Shown here: piece after piece, positions 1 to 7,129 of the stretch
Position numbering within the stretch: position 1 is the first letter of the stretch
How the letters are laid out: each line of letters opens with the position of its first letter
Source: Gammaproteobacteria bacterium
Lineage (GTDB): Bacteria; Pseudomonadota; Gammaproteobacteria; SZUA-152
DNA length: 12,341 nucleotides
Assembly (NCBI GenBank): GCA_030617485.1
Contig: JAUWVK010000038.1
Coordinates: 1 to 12,341 of the forward strand
Reading direction: 5' to 3'
Notes under the pieces: model-generated
Seen by the model: only the letters and a program-made list of their open reading frames with translations
What the model was told of the DNA's origin: nothing
Databases searched by the model: none
Position numbers and translations under genes: made by a program

Positions 1-645
1 TAGTTCTTCAATTTTACTGAGCGCATCGGGCATGCTGTTAATGAGCAGGGCCTTGGCATGCAGGGGAATGTCCGGGCGACTCCATGCTTCGGAGGCTGGA
101 GACAGATCATCGGTATTGGTTTCGCCCGGCACTTTAAAGACCGTGACGGTAATGGTCTCGCTCAACGGATCCTTGCGAGTAAACCAGTCGGCATCGGCCC
201 AGGCATCGACTACCTGTTTGGCAAACGCATTGTTTTTGGCTTTCTCCAGCACATCGTGAAAAGCATCAAATACCAATAATGTTTTAGACAAGGCTTCCAC
301 AGCAACCGATGCAAGTTCATCGTTATCCAGCAAATCCACCAATGACTGAATGTTATAACCACCCAGCATGGTGCCCAGTAATTCCGTGGCCTGTTTAGCA
401 TCGATCAACGGAGAGCTGGTTTCGCCTTTGGCGACGGCAGAAAGAAAACCGGCCTTTACGTAAGCCGCTTCATCTACACCTGGTGGTACACGGTGGGTAA
501 GCAACTCAACCAGAAAGGCCTCTTCTCCTGCAGGCGGAGTTTTTAATAACTCCACCAACGCGGCTACTTGCTCTGCATTAAGTGGCAATGGGGGCAGATC
601 ATCTGTGGCCCGTTCTTCTACATGCTTTCGGTAAGCTTCTAACAT
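1..645 (-). CDS. acnB: Aconitate hydratase B, N-terminal part (runs off the left edge)
   Basis: Bifunctional aconitase B interconverts citrate and isocitrate in the TCA cycle, and in many proteobacteria also acts on 2-methyl-cis-aconitate; it is a cytoplasmic [4Fe-4S] enzyme. Only the first 215 of about 860 codons are present, reading leftward and open to base 1. The start MLEAYRKHVEERA matches the E. coli AcnB N-terminus closely. The HEAT-like N-terminal domain spans about residues 1-160, with the conserved PPGVDEAAYVKAGFL at 54-68 and LLGTMLGGYNI at 89-99. The swivel domain begins near residue 165 and carries ETNTDDLSPA at 175-184. The iron-sulphur ligands lie in the missing C-terminal part. 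A weak GAGAG ribosome site sits 4 bases before the ATG. The gene is divergent from purB. Identity is secure from near-continuous similarity; only the 3' end is unseen. Confidence 0.96.
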   Translation of the reverse strand, partial: MLEAYRKHVEERATDDLPPLPLNAEQVAALVELLKTPPAGEEAFLVELLTHRVPPGVDEAAYVKAGFLSAVAKGETSSPLIDAKQATELLGTMLGGYNIQSLVDLLDNDELASVAVEALSKTLLVFDAFHDVLEKAKNNAFAKQVVDAWADADWFTRKDPLSETITVTVFKVPGETNTDDLSPASEAWSRPDIPLHAKALLINSMPDALSKIEEL

Positions 646-748
646 AATGCTCTCTTGTTTCTCTGTCTCTTGTTTCACTGTAATGGGATGCCATTCAGGA
701 TTAGCCTCGGTAACGGCCTAATTTTATAAACTGGCCATCGAGCAGGCG

Positions 749-754
749 ATTATA
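749..754 (-). promoter_or_regulatory. Candidate -10 box for acnB
   Basis: On the minus strand these bases read TATAAT, a perfect sigma-70 -10 hexamer, about 100 bases before the acnB start. No good -35 hexamer lies at 16-18 bases spacing (the 17-base position reads CGCCAG), so an activator or a different promoter may be used. A second AT-rich TATAAA-like stretch lies closer to the gene near 722-729. Confidence 0.35.
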
Positions 755-795
755 GCTGATTCAGGGCTATGCTGGCGAACACAGGCTCAAAGAAG

Positions 796-839
796 GCAGG
801 CTTTCAGCAGGGGTAACTGCCTGCAAAATATAGTATTAT
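796..839 (+). promoter_or_regulatory. Candidate purB promoter region with inverted repeat
   Basis: An inverted repeat, GCAGGC at 796-801 and GCCTGC at 819-824, lies just before two overlapping -10-like hexamers, TATAGT (829-834) and TATTAT (834-839). The purB ATG follows about 40 bases later. No clear -35 hexamer is visible, and the repeat does not match the enterobacterial PurR operator, so an operator role is only inferred from position. Confidence 0.3.
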
Positions 840-865
840 TCGCACTCTTCTATATCTGGAGCTAA

Positions 866-2245
<1,380 letters not shown>

Positions 2246-2442
2246 CAAACTCAGCGTATTTGTCGCCTGAAAACTGACAGAAAACCGGCATCCGTTGCTG
2301 AAAACAATCCAAAACAACGGAATAATGTCATCTAGCCGCGTTGTTAACCTGACCACCAAAACCCAGACTCACACCATCCTCCCGTGTTTTATAGCTTTCA
2401 TGGCAAATAGCAGAAGTTGGTACGTTACGTGCCTTATGTAAA

Positions 2443-2517
2443 GTGTAGTCAGGCACCCCTCCTCCCTAACTACGAAATACTCTCCCTTTAAGGGGTGCAC
2501 ATTGCACCCCTTTTTTT
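2443..2517 (+). ncRNA. Candidate small RNA 1 with CCUCCUCCC loop
   Basis: A short stem, GTAGT at 2445-2449 with ACTAC at 2469-2473, presents a 19-base loop containing CCCCUCCUCCCU. A single-stranded linker with CUCCC (2482-2486) follows, then a perfect terminator hairpin. The loop motif is complementary to Shine-Dalgarno sequences and is of the kind seen in rhizobial/Rhodobacter 'cuckoo' RNAs. The order of elements repeats that of candidate RNA 2 at 2771-2859, including the shared CGAAAT box before the linker. No good promoter was found: TTGGTA (2417-2422) and TAAAGT (2439-2444) are 16 bases apart but would start the RNA near 2451, inside the loop. The 5' end is therefore a guess. It could instead be the 3' end of the purB messenger. 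Confidence 0.4.
2490..2517 (+). terminator. Intrinsic terminator
   Basis: A perfect 10-bp stem (AAGGGGTGCA at 2490-2499 with its complement at 2503-2512), a 3-base loop, and a T run to 2517. It may serve purB read-through, the candidate small RNA 1, or both. Confidence 0.85.
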
Positions 2518-2549
2518 ATGGTCAGGATGATCGGTATGTCGCGGGAGGC

Positions 2550-2663
2550 AGGACGCCGGGAGCGACGATGGTCACGACTGCATGGATGCAGGAGGTAGAG
2601 CACCAACAGTAGGCGCTTTAGGCGACGCAGGAGCAGTTGCCGAGGACGCCGGGAGCGACGATG
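2550..2663 (+). repeat. 21-bp direct repeat, two exact copies
   Basis: Copies at 2550-2570 and 2643-2663 are identical over 21 bases (begin AGGACGCCGGG, end AGCGACGATG), 93 bp apart. The bases flanking each copy differ, which sets the limits. Together with the 18-bp repeat nearby they look like pieces of a dispersed intergenic repeat family, but genome-wide copies cannot be seen from here. Confidence 0.7.
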
Positions 2664-2721
2664 CATGCCAGGATACCTCTGGACAAACTAGTCTTTTCGC
2701 TTCGTCTTTCCCTCTCAATTT

Positions 2722-2763
2722 TGTGACGCAGGTCACAGTATTTGCATCCATAGTCAGCATAAT
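2722..2763 (+). promoter_or_regulatory. CRP/Vfr-type site and class II-like promoter
   Basis: TGTGA at 2722-2726, six bases, then TCACA at 2733-2737 is a perfect match to the CRP half-sites. Its centre is 2729.5. CATAAT at 2758-2763 matches the -10 consensus in five of six bases and predicts a start near 2771, which puts the CRP centre at -41.5, the classic class II activator position. No separate -35 hexamer is needed in that arrangement. A terminator follows about 90 bases later, so the natural product is a short untranslated RNA. Confidence 0.6.
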
Positions 2764-2770
2764 AAGAATC

Positions 2771-2859
2771 GTGAGAACGGCAGCATTCCTCCCTCCCATG
2801 CATTGTTGTCGAAATCTCCTCCGTTCAGGCTGCACACCTCTATGTGCAGCCTTTTTTTT
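2771..2859 (+). ncRNA. Candidate CRP-controlled small RNA 2 with CU-rich loop
   Basis: The predicted RNA is about 89 bases long, from the class II-like promoter start to the end of a T8 tract. An imperfect 5' stem pairs 2773-2786 with 2798-2810; its top, GCAT/ATGC at 2783-2786 and 2798-2801, carries an 11-base loop UCCUCCCUCCC. An open linker follows with UCUCCUCC at 2815-2822, then the terminator hairpin. CRP control, CCUCC-type single-stranded seeds and a terminator hairpin recall E. coli CyaR, while CU-rich loops recall 'cuckoo' RNAs and Neisseria sibling RNAs. I do not recognise it as a member of any named family. A role in blocking Shine-Dalgarno sites of messengers is inferred from the seed sequence alone. 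Confidence 0.5.
2828..2859 (+). terminator. Intrinsic terminator of candidate small RNA 2
   Basis: A perfect 9-bp stem (GGCTGCACA at 2828-2836, TGTGCAGCC at 2843-2851), a 6-base loop, and eight T at 2852-2859. It is strong only for plus-strand transcription. No protein gene ends just upstream, which argues for a short RNA ending here. Confidence 0.88.
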
Positions 2860-2941
2860 GCCCACGACTACAAGGATGTAGGAGGTAGAGCGAAGCAGGG
2901 AGCCAAAGCCGAGGGATGGGCTTATGCCGTGGAGCACATGG

Positions 2942-2988
2942 GCAGATAATTGCTCCTGCAGTATCTGCATTTCCCACATCCATGTGGG
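2942..2988. repeat. Two tandem hairpins upstream of roxA
   Basis: The first hairpin pairs GCAGATA (2942-2948) with TATCTGC (2962-2968). The second pairs CCCACA (2973-2978) with TGTGGG (2983-2988) around a TCCA loop. Neither is followed by a T run, so they are not standard terminators. A short direct repeat CATGACCGGGA occurs at 2990-3000 and again at 3043-3053, across the roxA start. They may be the end of the repeat element or a roxA leader structure. Confidence 0.45.
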
Positions 2989-3037
2989 TCATGACCGGGA
3001 ACGACCTTCTCCGCGTAGACCCTCTTTCAAGTACAAT

Positions 3038-4215
3038 ATGCCCATGACCGGGACACCAAACCAACTACTAGGCGGCCTAACGCCTGAGACCTTTCTTGCA
3101 GACTACTGGCAAAAAAAACCGCTGCTGATCCGCAACGCAATTTCCGATTATAAATCCCCCGTCGATCCCGATGAGTTGGCTGGACTAGCCTGCGAAGACG
3201 AGGTGGAATCTCGTCTAATACTTGAACGTGACGGCCCTCACCCATGGGCGCTGGAACATGGCCCATTTGCCGAACAACGCTTTGCAAATTTACCCGAAAG
3301 CCACTGGACTCTGCTGGTGCAGGAATGCAATAAGTTCGTGCCCGAACTGGCAGTGCTCATGGATCGTTTCGACTTTATTCCAAGCTGGCGGGTGGATGAT
3401 GTGATGGTCAGTTACGCGCCGGATCAGGGCACGGTTGGCCCGCACACTGATCAATACGATGTCTTTTTACTTCAAGGATTGGGAAAACGACGCTGGCAAA
3501 TCAGCTCTGATCCCGTCAGTGAAGACAATCGCCTTCCCGATCTGGATTTGAACATCATGCGTGATTTCCAGGCCACTGATGAATGGATACTGGAACCTGG
3601 CGACATGCTCTACCTGCCACCGGGGTTGGCGCATCATGGTGTCGCCATGGAAAATTGCATGACGTTTTCCATAGGATTCGGGCTCCAGCACATGCCGATA
3701 TCATCACGGGCTTTACTGATAGTGTCGCCAGCAAACTTGGTGATAGTTTGCGTTACTCCGACCCTGATTTACGCTTGCAGCAACACTCAGGAGAAATTTC
3801 CAACGAATCCCTGCTAAAAGTGCGTGAGATTATTCGCTCCGCAACTTCTGATAATAACTCCTCTTTTGATTCCTGGTTTGGATGCTTTATTACTGAATCT
3901 AAATCTGGCGAACCTGTCACTGAACCGGAACAAACACTCACACCTGAACAATTTCTCAGCCTGTTTCAGGAACACGCCACGCTTGAACGCAGTGAATCAG
4001 CCCGCTTTGCCTTTATTAGCCAAAATGGTGGAAATATTTTATTTATCGATGGCAAGGAATACCTACTGTCAGTCGAACTAAGCTTTGCAGCGCCCCTGCT
4101 GTGTGACCAACGTCAGTATAGCTATACAAAATTAGCTGATAAGCTGGCAATATCTGACTTTACATCTTTACTGACGGAGTTATATAACATTGGTTATGTC
4201 ACCTTCAACAACTAA
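3038..4215 (+). pseudogene. roxA: uL16 (L16) arginine hydroxylase, JmjC-type cupin, with a one-base frameshift
   Basis: RoxA (YcfD) is an Fe(II)/2-oxoglutarate oxygenase that hydroxylates an arginine of ribosomal protein uL16. From the ATG at 3038, residues 1-214 match the catalytic half: YWQKKPLLIRNA at 23-34, DPDELAGLACEDEVESRL at 43-60, the iron-binding HxD pair H136/D138 in VGPHTDQYDVF, and the third ligand H199 in LPPGLAHHG. After SIGF (3668-3679) the frame breaks. Family homologs continue SxGFRAP; here RAPAHADIITGF reads on only in the frame one base back, from 3682 to the TAA at 4213-4215, and includes the winged-helix-like C-terminal domain ending IGYVTFNN. Restoring one C after 3679 gives about 392 residues, near the family's usual 370-390. 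As read, translation gives 45 wrong residues and stops at 3817. There is no good ribosome site; TACAAT at 3032-3037 could be a -10 giving a nearly leaderless messenger from the ATG at 3044. Confidence 0.88.
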
Positions 4216-5215
4216 TTCAACAACTAGCAACGATTCATCAACAGGCAAAAAACCTGCGGATACATTTCAGGTCGACCGGGTCACCTGGAAAGACGCCGAA
4301 GATGATCTGCGGACTCTTCGTGAATTCATTTTCATCCGTGAGCAAAACGTACCACCCGAACTGGAATGGGATGGCAAGGATGAAGACTGTATTCACTTAC
4401 TGGCACGTGATAGTAAAGGCAGACCAATTGGCACATCACGCATGACAACTGACGGCCATATTGGACGCATGGCGGTACTACGCGCCTGGCGAAATAAAGG
4501 GGTCGGCAGCACAATGCTGACCGCACTCACCACCATTGCACGAGCGCGCCAGTTACCCCGCGTGCAACTTGACGCACAAATTCAGGCTATCGAATTTTAT
4601 CAACGGCAAGGCTTCAATACACAAGGTGTTGAATTCATGGATGCGGGGATTCCCCACAAACACATGACACGATTACTTCCCAGCCTCAATGAAGGCTTAA
4701 ACATCAATGATTTGCAAAACCAAATTTTAGGTGAAAACAGAGAACTCATCAGACTAGAAAGCCGAGACGACAATCGCCTGGCGGTAAATCGCATGGCTGA
4801 ACAAGGACAGTTCACATTAAGGCTTTTCACCCCTAATCTGGACCCACGTATTTTCGACACCATTGAGTTCATAGATGCAGCCAAAAAACTCGCACTGACA
4901 TCAACCCATACAAAAGTTTACATCCTCATCATAGATCCAACTATAGCGGTAACACGCGGCCACCGTATTGTGGAATTGGCCAGAAGAATCAGCAGCCATA
5001 TTTTTATCCACCGCGCAGATATAGAAGACCAGGAAAGGATTGATAGTTTTATGATCGTGGACGACACCGGCATTATTCATCGACCACATGCGGATCGATA
5101 TGAAGGTAGCGTTGAATTCAACAACCCTGGCAAAGCACGTCTACTAACAAAAGAATTTAAAAACGCATGGGAACGAAGTGTCCCAGAACCTGAGTTGCGT
5201 AGATTAGATTTATAA
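4190..5215 (+). CDS. GNAT-family N-acetyltransferase with C-terminal domain of unknown function
   Basis: The N-terminal half (about residues 27-163) is a GNAT acetyl-CoA-dependent acyltransferase, closest in style to ElaA-like members: REFIFIREQNVPPELEWDG (44-62), GRMAVLRAWRNKGVG (92-106) with the RxxGxG acetyl-CoA loop at 101-106, FYQRQGF (136-142) and DAGIPHKHM (151-159). The acceptor is unknown. The second half (about 185-335) is a separate alpha/beta domain with strands KVYILIIDP and IFIHRADIEDQERIDSFMIVDD. It recalls the phospholipase-D-like fold without its catalytic HKD motif, and may be the DUF7931 domain of pseudomonad GNAT proteins (from memory). The frame opens at a TTG, 10 bases after GGAG (4176-4179), and an ATG follows at 4196; either may be the start. 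It overlaps the roxA end by 26 bp, suggesting translational coupling. The first 25 residues are Ser/Thr-rich and probably disordered. Confidence 0.85.
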   Translation: MVMSPSTTNSTTSNDSSTGKKPADTFQVDRVTWKDAEDDLRTLREFIFIREQNVPPELEWDGKDEDCIHLLARDSKGRPIGTSRMTTDGHIGRMAVLRAWRNKGVGSTMLTALTTIARARQLPRVQLDAQIQAIEFYQRQGFNTQGVEFMDAGIPHKHMTRLLPSLNEGLNINDLQNQILGENRELIRLESRDDNRLAVNRMAEQGQFTLRLFTPNLDPRIFDTIEFIDAAKKLALTSTHTKVYILIIDPTIAVTRGHRIVELARRISSHIFIHRADIEDQERIDSFMIVDDTGIIHRPHADRYEGSVEFNNPGKARLLTKEFKNAWERSVPEPELRRLDL

Positions 5216-5237
5216 TCAGAAGAGTTTGTAATTCTTT

Positions 5238-5516
5238 ATGCGCTTATTTTTATTCAGCACCCTAATATTTATTGCATTCCCTGTAACAGCGCTAGCATCT
5301 GGCAATCACCCCGAAGCAGGAACTTGCTCCACAGAAAAACCATATTTCGCTATTTGCACGCACAGCTTTCATAGTCTGGAGGGCTGGTACAGCAAGAACT
5401 GCCACGCCATGCAAAAAGCAGCGCAGAAAGACGCTGATGAACACGCCAAAAAATACCATAAGGGAAAATCACGCTGGACGGGAATCAGCAAACAACGCTC
5501 GGTCAATTATAATTAA
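5238..5516 (+). CDS. Small secreted protein of unknown function, 92 residues
   Basis: I do not recognise a named family. The first 20 residues, MRLFLFSTLIFIAFPVTALA, form a clear Sec signal peptide with an AxA-type cleavage site before SG, so the mature chain of about 72 residues should reach the periplasm. It has three cysteines (C30, C40, C55), several histidines, and a basic, helical C-terminal half (KDADEHAKKYHKGKSRWTG). The odd cysteine number rules out full internal disulphide pairing. It starts 22 bp after the acetyltransferase stop and is probably co-transcribed with it; the ribosome site, AGAAGAG at 5218-5224, is 13 bases from the ATG and weak. A strong hairpin follows the stop. Signal peptide and context make it a real gene, but its role is open. 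Confidence 0.75.
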   Translation: MRLFLFSTLIFIAFPVTALASGNHPEAGTCSTEKPYFAICTHSFHSLEGWYSKNCHAMQKAAQKDADEHAKKYHKGKSRWTGISKQRSVNYN

Positions 5517-5538
5517 AAAACAAAAGTTATAATCAGAA

Positions 5539-5577
5539 AAATCGTCACAGGAAAAAGTAATTCCCCTGTGACGATTT
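5539..5577. terminator. Bidirectional terminator hairpin between convergent genes
   Basis: A perfect 13-bp stem pairs 5539-5551 (AAATCGTCACAGG) with 5565-5577 around a 13-base loop. It lies between the 3' ends of the small secreted protein and the cytochrome c peroxidase. Read on the minus strand it runs into five T; on the plus strand the tail is TTTAATAAAA. It is therefore better as the peroxidase terminator but can serve both. Confidence 0.75.
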
Positions 5578-5605
5578 AATAAAACTACAATAATACAACT
5601 ATTTT

Positions 5606-6640
5606 TTATTTAGCTGCGACTTTTTCAGCGTCAGGCGGCAATATGGGCGTTGCTTGTATGCTGTATTCGCCTGTTAAGGTCCTTAAGAAAACTTCTAGTA
5701 GCTCAGCTTCATAATCGGTTATTTCACGATTTAGCTGTGACCTTGCCATAACACGTACAGCTTTATTTAAAGTTTTAACAGAGCCATTGTGGAAATAAGG
5801 TGCAGTATTGGCAATGTTCCGCAAGGAAGGTACACGCCATTTACCGCGTCTAACCTCAAGCTCATCCTCTTTGCCATTATTGTATCCCAGGTCATCAATT
5901 AGCTTGAACTCGTCGATATAAGGATTAGGAAAAGCAGGGAACCATTGTAAAAATATCCTTCCGTCGGCCAGGACTGGCCCAGCCATAGCCGGACCTTTAT
6001 GACAGCGAATACAACCTAACGATCTGAAAGTTTCCATGCCATTTAATTCCTGGCGGGTAAGCGTTGCAGTGCCACGCAGGTATTGGTCAAAGCGACTATT
6101 CGGAGTTATTAATGTTCGCTCATAAGTCGCGATAGCCTTGGCAATATTTTCATAGGTTACTGGTTTATCACCACCAAATACTTTTGCAAATTGTTTTGCA
6201 TAACCTGGTACTGAAGCAATTCGATTAACTGCAGCATCCGAGTGCGGCATAGCCATCTCAATTGGATTAAGAATGGGTCCTTTTGCCTGCTCCTCTAATG
6301 TTGGTAAACGACCATCCCACATTTGTGAACTAAGGAAAGCAGCGTTCCATACCGAAGGAGCAGAACGACCACCAATATGGCCTTTTACACCAACCGAAGT
6401 TGCACGACTGTCGGTTCCGTTACCTTGCACATCATGACAGGAGTTACATGAGACTGTACCGTCTACAGAAAGACGTGGGTCAAAGAATAATTGTTTACCG
6501 AGGCTAATTTTTTCTGGTGTACTTGGATTATCTTTTGGCTCGGGTACTGACAATGGCAAGGGCACAAAATCAGCAAAGCTTTGCGTTGAAAAAACGGCTA
6601 ATAGTGCGGTCGCCAGAAAAGTGGATTTAATAACAGTCAT
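5606..6640 (-). CDS. Di-haem cytochrome c peroxidase, MauG/CcpA family
   Basis: A periplasmic enzyme of the bacterial cytochrome c peroxidase family, which reduces hydrogen peroxide to water with electrons from small c-type cytochromes or related donors. Numbered from the ATG at 6640, residues 1-23 are a signal peptide ending SFA. The two covalent haem sites are C65-x-x-C68-H69 (VSCNSCHD) and C210-x-x-C213-H214 (LGCIRCHKG). Other family marks are LGKQLFFDPRLS (48-59), a tryptophan in MWDGRLPTLEEQAKGP (107-122), NPIEMAMP (125-132), and VPSLRNIANTAPYFHNGS (270-287) with the candidate axial methionine M298. Length, 344, is normal. I prefer this ATG to the GTG at 6649 or the ATG at 6646 because AGGTGA (6651-6646) sits five bases before it. 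MauG itself makes a tryptophan cofactor, but no mau genes are near, so a peroxidase is likelier. Confidence 0.93.
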   Translation of the reverse strand: MTVIKSTFLATALLAVFSTQSFADFVPLPLSVPEPKDNPSTPEKISLGKQLFFDPRLSVDGTVSCNSCHDVQGNGTDSRATSVGVKGHIGGRSAPSVWNAAFLSSQMWDGRLPTLEEQAKGPILNPIEMAMPHSDAAVNRIASVPGYAKQFAKVFGGDKPVTYENIAKAIATYERTLITPNSRFDQYLRGTATLTRQELNGMETFRSLGCIRCHKGPAMAGPVLADGRIFLQWFPAFPNPYIDEFKLIDDLGYNNGKEDELEVRRGKWRVPSLRNIANTAPYFHNGSVKTLNKAVRVMARSQLNREITDYEAELLEVFLRTLTGEYSIQATPILPPDAEKVAAK

Positions 6641-6998
6641 TGGCATCACCTGAATGTGTAATTTTCTACGTTTTATGATTTAGCTATATGAAAGAACTGC
6701 TATAGTTACTAACTATATAACATGTATTTATTATACATCATTAAGAATACTGCAACAATCCCTTATTTATTTAAAGTGTATATCCCTCAATATTATTGAT
6801 GGTTCATGGTGTTACGTGCGGCCTAAAAAAAAGGAGGGGAGGAATATTTGTTAACTTCGATGATTACAATAGAAAATTATGGGTATTACATTGATCATCA
6901 ATATTTCACCGAATCTCGAAAGCGAACGTTTCGAAACTTACACAAAGGCACAATTCAAACGCAACCATCTATTTCACTAGTAGTCGAGCGTGAAGGTT
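6641..6998. other. AT-rich gap between the peroxidase and the exporter operon
   Basis: The left part (6641-6760) is the peroxidase leader and promoter. The middle holds a purine-rich AAGGAGGGGAGGA run at 6831-6843 preceded by an A tract. The right part has a palindrome TTGATCATCAA (6891-6901) and a 6-bp hairpin (6916-6934), without a T run that would mark a clear terminator for the leftward exporter operon. One plus-strand open frame with a strong ribosome site is listed separately with low confidence. Confidence 0.6.
6701..6758 (-). promoter_or_regulatory. Promoter and palindromic candidate operator of the cytochrome c peroxidase gene
   Basis: On the minus strand TTGTTG (6758-6753) and a perfect TATAAT (6735-6730) are 17 bases apart, giving a start near 6723 and an 80-base leader. 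Just inside the predicted transcript lies a perfect inverted repeat, TATAGTT-ACT-AACTATA (6701-6717), well placed for a repressor. A smaller inverted repeat ATGTA/TACAT (6722-6738) overlaps the -10 box. The cognate regulator is not identifiable from the sequence, and no FNR site is present. Confidence 0.5.
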
Positions 6999-7129
6999 CT
7001 AATTGCGTTCCTTTTGTTGCAAAGCCCACAGGTCAGCATAAACACCTTTGTGTTCAAGCAATTCCAGATGAGCACCCTGCTCCACAATTCTACCCTGATC
7101 CATTACCAGAATTTGATCTGCATCAATAA
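6848..7129 (+). CDS. Doubtful small open frame, antisense to the exporter 3' end
   Basis: A 93-codon frame opens at TTG five bases after a very strong GGGGAGG ribosome-like site (6836-6842). The first 50 residues (ITIENYGYYIDHQYFTESRK onwards) are outside other genes and are not obviously compositional noise. The last 44 codons lie antisense to the Atm1-type exporter and are surely constrained by that gene. No family is recognised and no clear plus-strand promoter was found. More likely chance than a gene. Confidence 0.15.
   Translation: MLTSMITIENYGYYIDHQYFTESRKRTFRNLHKGTIQTQPSISLVVEREGSNCVPFVAKPTGQHKHLCVQAIPDEHPAPQFYPDPLPEFDLHQ

Larger units (their letters stand above)
2584..2891 (+). repeat. 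18-bp direct repeat, two near-exact copies
   Basis: Copies at 2584-2601 and 2874-2891 share 17 of 18 bases (GGATGYAGGAGGTAGAGC). They flank the second candidate small RNA and its promoter. The second copy leads into a GC-rich stretch, GAGGGATGGGC at 2912-2922, of a style common in short dispersed repeats of aquatic gammaproteobacteria (recalled, not checked). Confidence 0.65.
2246..3037. other. Gene-poor region between purB and roxA
   Basis: About 790 bases without a credible protein gene. From left to right it holds a weak hairpin (2291-2321), a first candidate small RNA with terminator (2443-2517), two short repeat families (2550-2663 and 2584-2891), a CRP-like site with promoter (2722-2763), a second candidate small RNA with terminator (2771-2859), and two tandem hairpins (2942-2988). 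Open frames here cross the repeats and hairpins on both strands, resemble no known protein, and lack ribosome sites, so I treat the region as non-coding. Confidence 0.7.

Noticed and set aside
2291..2321. Hairpin after purB as its terminator
   Set aside because: A 7-bp stem with a 17-base loop and no following T run; the hairpin ending at 2517 is far stronger.
2550..2663. CRISPR array
   Set aside because: Only two copies of the 21-bp unit, with no regular spacer series and no cas genes.
2582..2881. Open frame of 99 codons on the plus strand between purB and roxA
   Set aside because: It runs through the repeats, the CRP site and the terminator hairpin, has no ribosome site and no family resemblance; a chance frame in non-coding DNA.
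2572..2979. Minus-strand open frames with a repeated LHPCSR-like peptide
   Set aside because: The recurring peptide is just the reverse reading of the 18-bp DNA repeat; no protein family or start signal supports a gene.
2924..3037. Upstream extension of the roxA frame to an ATG at 2924
   Set aside because: The added 38 residues are encoded by the hairpins and repeat edge, and family members begin close to the TPETFLADYWQKKP region, so the start is placed at 3038 or 3044.
3659..3690. Programmed -1 frameshifting in roxA
   Set aside because: A -1 slip after TTC would give the correct RAP sequence, but there is no X-XXY-YYZ slippery heptamer at the junction, and RoxA homologs are made from one frame.
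6891..6901. FNR/ANR-like box TTGATCATCAA near the peroxidase gene
   Set aside because: The half-sites are one base apart instead of four, and the site lies about 250 bases upstream of the start, beyond the promoter.
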